Positions 1 to 5,640 of a DNA stretch of 10,871 nt are shown here, piece after piece. The position numbers and the translations under genes are program-made. How positions within the stretch are numbered: position 1 is the first letter of the stretch; the number at the start of each line of letters is the position of its first letter. Source of the stretch: Oscillospiraceae bacterium (GTDB lineage: Bacteria; Bacillota; Clostridia; Oscillospirales; Oscillospiraceae); NCBI GenBank assembly GCA_031263805.1, contig JAISFB010000188.1, positions 1 to 10,871 of the forward strand, given 5' to 3'. The notes under the pieces are model-generated. The model did not search any database. It was not told where the DNA came from and worked only from the letters and a program-made list of their open reading frames with translations.

Positions 1-408
1 GGCGACGGCGAGTGCGACGAGGGGCAGGTCTGGGAAGCGGCGATGTTCGCGGCGCACTATAAGCTCTCGCGGCTCATCGCGCTCGTCGATAACAACAAGC
101 GCCAGCTTGACGGATACACGCGCGACGTTCTCGATACCCGCGATTTCGCCGAAAAGTTCCGCGCCTTCGGCTGGCGCGCGATAGACGTCAGCGGCAATGA
201 CTCCCCCGCCGTGCGCGGCGCGATACGGGAAGCGAAGCTCGAAACAGCGCGCCCGACGGCCATCATACTCGACACGATAAAGGGCTATGGCTGCCCGTTC
301 GCCGAAAACGCCGAAAGCAATCACAGTATGACTTGCAAACGAGAAGATGTTGACGCCGCCATCAAGTCTATCCGCGAAAAGCTTAATGCCGGCGGACATA
401 TGATATAA
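1..408 (+). CDS. Transketolase, N-terminal (TPP-binding) subunit, 5'-truncated
   Basis: Only the last 135 codons are present; the reading frame is open from base 1, so the gene starts upstream of the window. It opens directly on the thiamine-pyrophosphate motif: GDGECDEGQVWEA at visible residues 1-13, and the closing NN at residues 31-32 (the classic GDG-X(~27)-NN cofactor and Mg site). The segment ILDTIKGYGCPFAE further on is typical of transketolase N-terminal chains. The chain stops soon after this domain, as expected when transketolase is split into two polypeptides. With the partner gene downstream it would form the enzyme that moves two-carbon ketol units between sugar phosphates in the non-oxidative pentose phosphate pathway, in the cytosol. 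The family call is firm; whether the substrate is a standard pentose phosphate cannot be read from the sequence. Confidence 0.93.
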   Translation, partial: GDGECDEGQVWEAAMFAAHYKLSRLIALVDNNKRQLDGYTRDVLDTRDFAEKFRAFGWRAIDVSGNDSPAVRGAIREAKLETARPTAIILDTIKGYGCPFAENAESNHSMTCKREDVDAAIKSIREKLNAGGHMI

Positions 409-531
409 CGTGCGTGCGCGCACGGGGAACGCGGCTGCGCCGCGACGCCACGCGATTCCCTGTTCCCGCAGACACGTTAAATCAAACACCCGTGCGTTTA
501 TGTCCATGTTATTATAAGGAGTGTTTTCGCC
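409..531. repeat. Hairpin-bearing spacer between the two transketolase genes
   Basis: The 123-base gap between the transketolase halves is not a plain short spacer. Right after the stop codon there is a hairpin, CGTGCG (409-414) loop TGCG pairing with CGCACG (419-424). It is followed by CGCGGC (430-435) loop TGC pairing with GCCGCG (439-444). An outer arm GGGAAC (425-430) can pair with GTTCCC (462-467) or, with one bulge, with 451-460. The stretch 474-489 (ACGTTAAATCAAACAC) matches 3586-3601 at 14 of 16 positions, and the first hairpin matches 3573-3588 at 15 of 16. The spacer therefore carries members of the same repeat family found after mnmE. An AAGGA ribosome-binding site at 516-520 serves the next gene. 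Confidence 0.6.
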
Positions 532-1503
532 GTGATAAAATTGCTTGATAAAATAGAAACCTCCCCCGTCTTAATGCGCGACGCGTACTGCTCCGCGCTG
601 CTCGCGGCGGCGGAGCGGAACGAAAACGTCGTCGCGCTCGACGCCGACCTATCCTCCGCGTTCGGAATGACGCCGTTTTTCAAGGCGTATCCCGAGCGGG
701 CGATACAGTGCGGCATCGCTGAGGCGAATATGGTCGGGATCGCCGCCGGGCTGTCTGAGGCGGGAAAGATACCGTTCGCGCACAGCTTCGGCTGCTTCAC
801 GTCTCGCCGCGCGTGCGACCAGATAATGATCTCGTGCGCCTACGCGAAGCTTAACGTCCGGCTCATCGGCTCGGACCCCGGCGTCACGGCGGCGCACAAC
901 GGCGGCACGCATATGCCGTTTGAGGATATGGGCGTGCTGCGCTCGATACCGGGGATAACGCTTATGGACGTCACAGACCCCGTTATGCTCACCGACATCG
1001 TCGCGCAGCTCGCGGGGGACGAGCATTACGGCGTGTACTATCTGCGCTTCCCGCGCAAAAACGCCGCGGCTATCTACGCCGAGGGCTCGTCATTTGAGAT
1101 CGGAAAGGGCATTACGCTGCGCCGCGGTACGGACGTCACTGTCATTGCCTCCGGGATACTTGTAGAACAGGCGCTGCTCGCCTCCGATATACTGGCTAAG
1201 GACGGCGTTTCGGCGGGCGTCGTCGATATGTTCACGTGGAAGCCCGTCGATTCGCAGCTCATTTCCCGCTGCGCGCGTGAGACGGGCGCCATAGTCACGG
1301 CTGAAAATCACAATATCACGGGCGGGCTGTTCGCCGCCGTTTCTGAGGCCGCGGCGCGCTTTTCGCCCGTTCCCATTGAGCCCGTCGGCGTCGAGGACGC
1401 CTTCGGTCAGGTCGGCGGCGAGGAATATCTGCGGGGCGCGTATTCGCTAACGGCGGAAAAAATCGTCTCAGCGGCGCGCGCCGCGATAGCGAGAAAGGCG
1501 TGA
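532..1503 (+). CDS. Transketolase, C-terminal subunit (pyrimidine-binding and C-terminal domains)
   Basis: The product is 323 residues, the usual size of a split transketolase C-terminal chain (about 300-330). The pyrimidine-binding domain comes first. DADLSSAFGM is at residues 37-46, and the segment around CGIAEANM (60-67) holds the conserved Glu64 that activates the TPP aminopyrimidine in this family. GTHMPFEDMGVLRSIPG (125-141) carries the His and Glu-Asp typical of transketolase substrate and cofactor loops. The remainder matches the transketolase C-terminal domain, ending with GQVGGEEYL near 296-304. The start is a GTG at 532, eleven bases after an AAGGA site, which is a slightly long spacing; no better start is seen nearby. 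It should dimerise with the upstream gene product. The 1-deoxyxylulose-5-phosphate synthase C-terminus is a distant relative, but the split architecture and size favour transketolase. Confidence 0.93.
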   Translation: MIKLLDKIETSPVLMRDAYCSALLAAAERNENVVALDADLSSAFGMTPFFKAYPERAIQCGIAEANMVGIAAGLSEAGKIPFAHSFGCFTSRRACDQIMISCAYAKLNVRLIGSDPGVTAAHNGGTHMPFEDMGVLRSIPGITLMDVTDPVMLTDIVAQLAGDEHYGVYYLRFPRKNAAAIYAEGSSFEIGKGITLRRGTDVTVIASGILVEQALLASDILAKDGVSAGVVDMFTWKPVDSQLISRCARETGAIVTAENHNITGGLFAAVSEAAARFSPVPIEPVGVEDAFGQVGGEEYLRGAYSLTAEKIVSAARAAIARKA

Positions 1504-1509
1504 AGTATT

Positions 1510-2901
1510 TTGAGCAGTTCTAAAAACGCAAAACCGGATACTATAGCGGCCGTCGCGACGGCGCGGGGCGCTTCCGCTATCGGCGTCATCAGGATAAGCG
1601 GCCCGGACGCCGTCGCCGTCGCCGACAGTATTTTCCGCGCGAGAAACGGCAGACCGCTCGCGGAGGTAACTCCCGGAAAGCTTATCCTCGGCCGCGCGCT
1701 CGCGTCCGACGGCGGCGTGATCGACGAATGTCTCGCCGTCGTCTCCCGCGCGCCGAAAAGCTACACGGGCGAAAATACGGCGGAGCTGCAATGCCACGGC
1801 TCCCCCTCGGCGCTCGCCGAAATTCTCGCCGCCGCGCTGAAAAACGGCGCGCGCGCGGCGCAGCCCGGCGAATTCACGAAACGCGCGTTTTTGAACGGGC
1901 GCATCGACCTAACGCAGGCCGAGGCCGTGATCGATATAATAGAGGCCGAGACCGCGCAGGCGGCAAAGCACGCCGCGGCGCAGCTCGGCGGCTCGATAGG
2001 CCGCATCGCCGACGCCGGCTACGGCAAGCTGCTCGACATCGCGGCGCATTTTCACGCCGCCGTCGATTATCCCGAGGAGGATATCGACGAGCTCCGCACG
2101 GGAGAGTGCGCGGCGGCGCTTAAAACCCTCGAAGCCTCTCTCCGCGAGCTTTGCGCGACGTATGAGCGCGGAAGACTTTTGAAGGACGGCGCGCGCGCGG
2201 CGATAATCGGCAAGCCGAACGCCGGGAAATCGTCCCTGCTCAACGCGCTTTTGGGCTATGACCGCGCGATAGTGACGGCTTCTCCGGGCACGACGCGCGA
2301 CACCGTCGAGGAAAAAGCCGTCCTCTCCGGCACTCTGACGCGGCTCATCGACACAGCCGGATTGCGCGGCGCGGAAAGCGAGGCCGAGGCCGAGGGTATT
2401 TCCCGCTCCCGCGCGGCGGCTGAAAGCTCCGAGCTCGTGATCGCCGTGTTCGACGGCTCCTCTCCCCTCTCGGACTTAGACGACGAAACGCTTTCAGAGG
2501 CAAAAAACGCCGCGCGCGCCGTCGCCGCCGTGAATAAATCCGACCTGCCGCGGCTTCTCGACGTCTCGCGTCTCGGCGGCTTTTTGAGCGTCGTCACCGT
2601 ATCGGCGAAAACCGGCGACGGCATATCAGCGCTTGCGGACGCGATAGCCGCGGCCCTGCCCGCGCCCGACCATGAAACTCCCGCCGGAGAGCTTTTGACA
2701 AACGCCCGTCAAGTCGAGGCCGCGGAACGCGCGGCGGAGTTCGTCGGCGCGGCCTCGCTCGCGCTCGCGCGGGGCGTGACGCCGGACGCGGCGCTCGTCG
2801 ATATCGAGGGAGCTCTCTCCGCCCTCGGCGAACTTGTGGGCCGAAACGTGCGCGAGGACACAGCCGAGCGCATATTTGCAAGATTCTGCGTCGGCAAGTA
2901 G
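1510..2901 (+). CDS. mnmE: tRNA uridine-5-carboxymethylaminomethyl(34) synthesis GTPase MnmE
   Basis: This is a 463-residue cytosolic GTPase. With MnmG it installs the (carboxymethyl)aminomethyl group on U34 of certain tRNAs. Residues 1-120 form the folate-binding N-terminal domain (DTIAAVATARG at 10-20). The helical domain follows, with the G domain inserted: G1 GKPNAGKSS 234-242 (Asn237 in the potassium-binding position), G2 TTRD 261-264, G3 DTAG 281-284, G4 NKSD 342-345 and G5 SAK 365-367. Glu293, twelve residues after the DTAG Asp, lines up with the catalytic Glu282 of E. coli. The C-terminus FCVGK (459-463) is the family signature, with the reactive Cys at 460. The start is a TTG six bases after the transketolase stop, served by AAAGG at about 1493-1497. 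mnmG, its usual neighbour, does not follow. The stop codon TAG is formed by the first bases of a GC-rich palindromic repeat. Confidence 0.97.
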   Translation: MSSSKNAKPDTIAAVATARGASAIGVIRISGPDAVAVADSIFRARNGRPLAEVTPGKLILGRALASDGGVIDECLAVVSRAPKSYTGENTAELQCHGSPSALAEILAAALKNGARAAQPGEFTKRAFLNGRIDLTQAEAVIDIIEAETAQAAKHAAAQLGGSIGRIADAGYGKLLDIAAHFHAAVDYPEEDIDELRTGECAAALKTLEASLRELCATYERGRLLKDGARAAIIGKPNAGKSSLLNALLGYDRAIVTASPGTTRDTVEEKAVLSGTLTRLIDTAGLRGAESEAEAEGISRSRAAAESSELVIAVFDGSSPLSDLDDETLSEAKNAARAVAAVNKSDLPRLLDVSRLGGFLSVVTVSAKTGDGISALADAIAAALPAPDHETPAGELLTNARQVEAAERAAEFVGAASLALARGVTPDAALVDIEGALSALGELVGRNVREDTAERIFARFCVGK

Positions 2902-2961
2902 GGGCGAACTGTGTTCGCCCGCCGTCCCCCGTCCTGTAGGGGCGACCGTCCCCGGTCGCCC
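2899..2961 (+). repeat. Two TAGGGGCGA-edged palindromic repeats in tandem
   Basis: The first unit begins with TAGGGGCGAAC at the mnmE stop codon. GGGCGAAC (2902-2909) pairs perfectly with GTTCGCCC (2913-2920) around a TGT loop. The second begins with TGTAGGGGCGACC at 2936. GGGCGACCG (2940-2948) pairs perfectly with CGGTCGCCC (2953-2961) around a TCCC loop. The shared left edge TAGGGGCGA and the different but fully complementary stems show two members of one family. Neither is followed by a run of T, so they are not standard Rho-independent terminators, although the first may still protect or end the mnmE transcript. GC-rich palindromes with a GTAGGGGCG edge are, as far as I recall, common in intergenic DNA of gut Clostridia. 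Confidence 0.75.
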
Positions 2962-3007
2962 GGCTCCCTGCGGCGTAACGACATTTCTTTCGCCTGCGCG
3001 GCGGGCG

Positions 3008-3092
3008 CCCCCTTTCCTTGTCGCGCGAAAGCGCGACACGAATATTATCAGTGAGCACGGCAAAGCCGTGCTCAACGTCACGAGAAAGGGGG
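3008..3092 (+). repeat. Potential three-way-junction element: outer stem enclosing two perfect hairpins
   Basis: CCCCCTTTC (3008-3016) pairs perfectly with GAAAGGGGG (3084-3092), giving a 9-bp outer stem. Inside it lie two perfect hairpins. TGTCGCGC (3019-3026) pairs with GCGCGACA (3031-3038) around a GAAA loop, and GAGCACGGC (3053-3061) pairs with GCCGTGCTC (3065-3073) around an AAA loop. The unpaired linkers are AT-richer. This looks like a folded RNA or a palindromic mobile element unit rather than chance. No function is recognised, and no known riboswitch or RNA family was matched by eye. Confidence 0.6.
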
Positions 3093-3102
3093 TAAAGAGT
3101 GA

Positions 3103-3258
3103 CCAAAGGAAGTATCCTTTGGAATCCTCTAAATCGCGGGGGCCTACGGGGGTTGTTTGCAACCGGTGGGCGCGCCGCTGTCATTTGTGGATTGTTTCGG
3201 GGGACGTGGTGCGGCAGCGCTCTGTGTCCACACGCGAATCGCAATGTTCCGCTGCCGC
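3103..3258 (+). repeat. Further inverted repeats in the post-mnmE island
   Basis: CCAAAGGA (3103-3110) pairs perfectly with TCCTTTGG (3115-3122) around AGTA. GGTTG (3151-3155) pairs with CAACC (3160-3164). GCGGCAGCG (3211-3219) pairs perfectly with CGCTGCCGC (3250-3258), and the 30 bases between contain two small inverted repeats, GTGT-CC-ACAC and GCGA-A-TCGC. A 66-codon open frame (GTG 3099 to TAG 3299) crosses all of these but has no recognisable product and is not called as a gene. Confidence 0.5.
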
Positions 3259-3302
3259 TGGGTTATGCGGGGGATGTGCCCCGTTTTCCGTCCTTGTAGA
3301 GG

Positions 3303-3383
3303 TGTAGGGGCGGGTGTCCACACCCGCCCGCGTACCAAAAGATTTATGAGAAACGGCGGGGCGGTGTGGGCACCGCCCCCTAC
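3303..3383. repeat. Oppositely oriented pair of TAGGGG-edged palindromes
   Basis: The left unit starts with TGTAGGGGCGGG. GGGCGGGTG (3308-3316) pairs perfectly with CACCCGCCC (3321-3329) around TCCA. The right unit is the same type turned around. GGGGCGGTG (3358-3366) pairs perfectly with CACCGCCCC (3371-3379) around TGGG, and it ends in CCCCCTAC (3376-3383), the reverse complement of the TAGGGG edge. The two units therefore bracket a 28-base AT-richer centre as terminal inverted repeats. The stems differ between the units at several positions with compensating changes. Confidence 0.7.
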
Positions 3384-3480
3384 GACGGGGTGCGCATTAA
3401 CCGACAGGGAGCGATTCCCCCGTCCACACCCCCTTTGGCGGTTCTTTTCCCTGAGAGAGTGATTGCACGTGCTGCGGCGT

Positions 3481-3618
3481 CGCGCCTACGGCGCGCCATA
3501 ACAATGACGTCGCGCAATAGCGCGACAGACACGGCGCGTTCCGCGCCGACGTCGCCGCTTTGCGGCGTATCCCGTGCGCGCGCGCACGTTTAATCATACA
3601 CAACGGGCAAAGCCCGTT
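3481..3618 (+). repeat. Train of six short hairpins
   Basis: Six perfect inverted repeats follow one another within 138 bases. CGCGCC/GGCGCG lies at 3481-3495 (loop TAC). GTCGCGC/GCGCGAC lies at 3509-3526 (loop AATA). CGGCGCG/CGCGCCG lies at 3532-3548 (loop TTC). CGCCGC/GCGGCG lies at 3553-3567 (loop TTT). The 16-base palindrome CGTGCGCG/CGCGCACG lies at 3573-3588. AACGGGC/GCCCGTT lies at 3602-3618 (loop AAA). Stem sequences differ, but stem length (6-8 bp) and loop length (0-4) are nearly constant. The train ends 25 bases before the promoter of the following gene. Confidence 0.7.
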
Positions 3619-3643
3619 TGCCGGCGCCTTCCAAAGCTGATAC

Positions 3644-3673
3644 TTGACAAAGCAGCCCGATAAGGGGTAGAAT
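3644..3673 (+). promoter_or_regulatory. Sigma-A-type promoter for the hydrolase-dnaD-dnaC run
   Basis: A perfect -35 box TTGACA (3644-3649) is followed after 18 bases by TAGAAT (3668-3673), one mismatch from TATAAT. Local composition turns AT-rich here, after 700 bases of GC-rich repeats. The start of transcription would fall near 3680, about 36 bases before the ATG at 3716, with AGGAGG at 3701-3706 as a strong ribosome-binding site. This is the clearest promoter in the window. Confidence 0.75.
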
Positions 3674-3715
3674 ACGGCAAATTATCAAACCAAATAAATT
3701 AGGAGGACTTGAAAA

Positions 3716-4609
3716 ATGATCACATTCAAAATCGAAACGCCGGAGGGGGCAAGCCCGATGGCAATGCCGCGCGGTATTTTTGCGGGCGCGCGGAGCTTCA
3801 CAGACGTCAGATACTCGGACGCTCACGAGAAAAACCTGTTAGACGTCTATCTGCCGGAAACGGGCGGCGGGCCGTTCCCGGTAATGATTTTTATGCACGG
3901 CGGGGCCTACGTCGGCGGGGACAAGAACGATATGCAGATAGGCGTCGTCGCCGACGCGCTGAACCGCGGCTACGCGCTCGTCAGCGTGGAGCAGCGGCTG
4001 CTGCCCGACGGCCTGTTCCCGTATCCCCTGTTCGATTTCAAGGCGGCGATACGCTTTTTGCGGGCGAACGCGGGCGCGTACATGCTCGATGAAAGCAAAT
4101 TCGTGACGTCCGGAGCCTCCGCGGGCGCGTATCACGCCGTTATGGCGGCGGCGACTCAGGATATCCCGGCGTTTGAGGATTTGTCGATGGGCTCCGCGGA
4201 GGCTTCAAGCCGCGTCGCGGCGACAATAGGCTTCTACGGCGTGTACGACCTTATTATGCAGTCGAAATTCACGAACGACGCCCCGCCGATGATGCCCGGC
4301 GCGCCCGTATTTGACTTCGCGGCGATGTTTTTGGGCGTAGACCCGCGCGAAAAACCGGAGCTCGCCTATTTCGCCGACCCGACAAATTTTGTGACCGGCA
4401 AAATGCCGCCGACGCTGCTTCAGGCCGGAACGGCGGACGAAGTCGTTCCGACGCCGGCGTCTATCGCGCTCGCCGAACGCATAAGGGCGGTCTGCGGCGA
4501 CGGACGCGTACAGCTCGACCTGCTCGAGGGCGCGGCGCACGGCGACCCCCGGTTCAACGGCAAGGAAAATCAGGACAAAATCTTCGGATGGCTTGAGGGC
4601 GTATTGTAA
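3716..4609 (+). CDS. Alpha/beta-hydrolase, carboxylesterase/lipase-like (HGG family)
   Basis: The product is a 297-residue hydrolase of the BD-FAE/hormone-sensitive-lipase-like type. The oxyanion-hole motif HGGAYVGG is at residues 61-68. The nucleophile elbow GASAG is at 133-137, with Ser135 as the expected nucleophile. Asp241 in AGTADEVVP and His275 in GAAHGD are at the right spacing to complete the triad. There is no signal peptide or membrane segment, so it is probably cytosolic. The protein should hydrolyse a carboxylic ester; the substrate cannot be told. It has its own promoter and a strong AGGAGG site. Only 24 bases separate its stop from the next gene, with no terminator seen, so it may share a transcript with the two replication genes that follow. 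That pairing has no obvious biochemical logic. A peptidase of the same fold is the main alternative. Confidence 0.88.
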   Translation: MITFKIETPEGASPMAMPRGIFAGARSFTDVRYSDAHEKNLLDVYLPETGGGPFPVMIFMHGGAYVGGDKNDMQIGVVADALNRGYALVSVEQRLLPDGLFPYPLFDFKAAIRFLRANAGAYMLDESKFVTSGASAGAYHAVMAAATQDIPAFEDLSMGSAEASSRVAATIGFYGVYDLIMQSKFTNDAPPMMPGAPVFDFAAMFLGVDPREKPELAYFADPTNFVTGKMPPTLLQAGTADEVVPTPASIALAERIRAVCGDGRVQLDLLEGAAHGDPRFNGKENQDKIFGWLEGVL

Positions 4610-4633
4610 AGCTCCGCTGTTAAGGATCGGCCT

Positions 4634-5635
4634 ATGGATACAAATTACGTTTCGATACCGGGCTACATAGCCTCAGAGCTGCTTCGGCTCGGGGACGGCG
4701 ACGCTGCTTTACTGTACCTGTTTTTAACGGCGAACGGCGGCGGCGGTGTGCCCGACGACGCGGCGCGGAGCTTCGGCTGGAGCGCCGCGCGCCTGCGCGC
4801 GGCCTCGGACACGCTTCTGACGCTTATAACGGCGGGAGCGCGCGACGGCGGCGGAAACGCCGACGACGCCTCCGCCAAGCTCCCCGACGCCGAGGCTCCG
4901 CCCGCAAAGCCGAGCGCAAAGCGAAGCGCTCTCCGCCGCGACTTCCCAGAGCTGCGCGGCGAGACCGAGCGAAAGCCGTTTCAAGACCTCCTTCAAGAGG
5001 TCCAGAATATGTTCGGGCGCGAGCTGTCCGCCGACGAGCTGATACGCCTGCTCGGCATCTACAACAACTTAAAGCTGCCGCCGGAGGTCATTTTGCAATT
5101 GATACGCTACTGTATGACAGATGCGCGGCGGCGCGGCGAGAGCAGCTCTCCCCCGGCGATGCGCTATATCGAAAAAGTCGCTTACACGTGGGAGCGCGAG
5201 GGCATCTTCTCTCTTGAGGCCGCGGAGCGGTATATAAAAGAGCGCGAGGCGCAGTACACCGAAGCCGGTCTTATCAAAAAAGCGCTTCAAATAAACGGCA
5301 GAGAGCTGACGCTCACCGAAAGCAAATACGTCAAAAGCTGGCTCGCGCTCGGTTTCGGGGCGGATGAGGTCTTGATAGCCTATGACCGCACGGTCACTAA
5401 AACCGGTCAGCTCGCCTGGAGCTATATGGACAAGATCATAAACAACTGGCACGGCAAGGGCTTGCACACGGCGGCGGAAATAACCGAGCGCGACACGAGA
5501 GCGGATAAGCCTCCGGCGCGGTCAAAAGCCTCCGGCAAAGCCCCCTCGCGCGCGGCGCCCGACGGGGATGAATTTGAACGGATGAAAAGGCTTTTATCCG
5601 GTATAAGCGGCAAAAATGCCGATAAAGAGGTATAG
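4634..5635 (+). CDS. DnaD-domain replication protein with tandem DnaD C-terminal domains
   Basis: The product is 333 residues. The N-terminal part (about 1-65) looks like the winged-helix region of DnaD/DnaB proteins. A low-complexity Ala/Pro/Lys linker follows (about 70-110). Two copies of the DnaD (DnaB_2-type) domain come next. The first is at about 115-195 and ends in YIEKVAYTWEREGI (178-191). The second is at about 210-283 and ends in YMDKIINNWHGKGL (264-277). Both show the YxxxI-x(2-3)-W pattern that in DnaD contacts DNA. In Bacillota, DnaD and DnaB remodel DNA and recruit the helicase-loader complex to origins and stalled forks. The gene sits five bases before a helicase-loader gene, which supports this role. 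The ATG at 4634 is preceded by AAGGA at 4622-4626. It could be the DnaB-like rather than the DnaD-like member; the two-domain layout resembles DnaB of Bacillus. Confidence 0.85.
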   Translation: MDTNYVSIPGYIASELLRLGDGDAALLYLFLTANGGGGVPDDAARSFGWSAARLRAASDTLLTLITAGARDGGGNADDASAKLPDAEAPPAKPSAKRSALRRDFPELRGETERKPFQDLLQEVQNMFGRELSADELIRLLGIYNNLKLPPEVILQLIRYCMTDARRRGESSSPPAMRYIEKVAYTWEREGIFSLEAAERYIKEREAQYTEAGLIKKALQINGRELTLTESKYVKSWLALGFGADEVLIAYDRTVTKTGQLAWSYMDKIINNWHGKGLHTAAEITERDTRADKPPARSKASGKAPSRAAPDGDEFERMKRLLSGISGKNADKEV

Positions 5636-5640
5636 CCGCG

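Noticed and set aside
2594..3244. A 216-codon minus-strand frame under the end of mnmE and the repeats
   Set aside because: Its Arg/Pro-rich composition is typical of a GC-rich antisense frame, and it crosses at least six hairpins.
3099..3299. A 66-codon open frame starting GTG with AAAGGGGG six bases upstream
   Set aside because: The ribosome-binding site looks good, but the frame crosses several inverted repeats, its product (Gly, Arg and Trp rich) matches nothing I recognise, and longer overlapping frames exist in the other phases, as expected in GC-rich repeats.
2834..3307. A 157-codon plus-strand frame overlapping the end of mnmE
   Set aside because: It starts out of frame inside mnmE and continues through the palindromic repeats; its length comes from the lack of AT-rich stops.
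2936..3383. Insertion sequence with TAGGGG terminal inverted repeats
   Set aside because: No transposase or remnant of one is readable inside; at most it is a non-autonomous palindromic element.
3481..3618. CRISPR array or integron attC array
   Set aside because: The units have different sequences and irregular 5-13 base spacers, with no constant repeat, no cas genes and no integrase.
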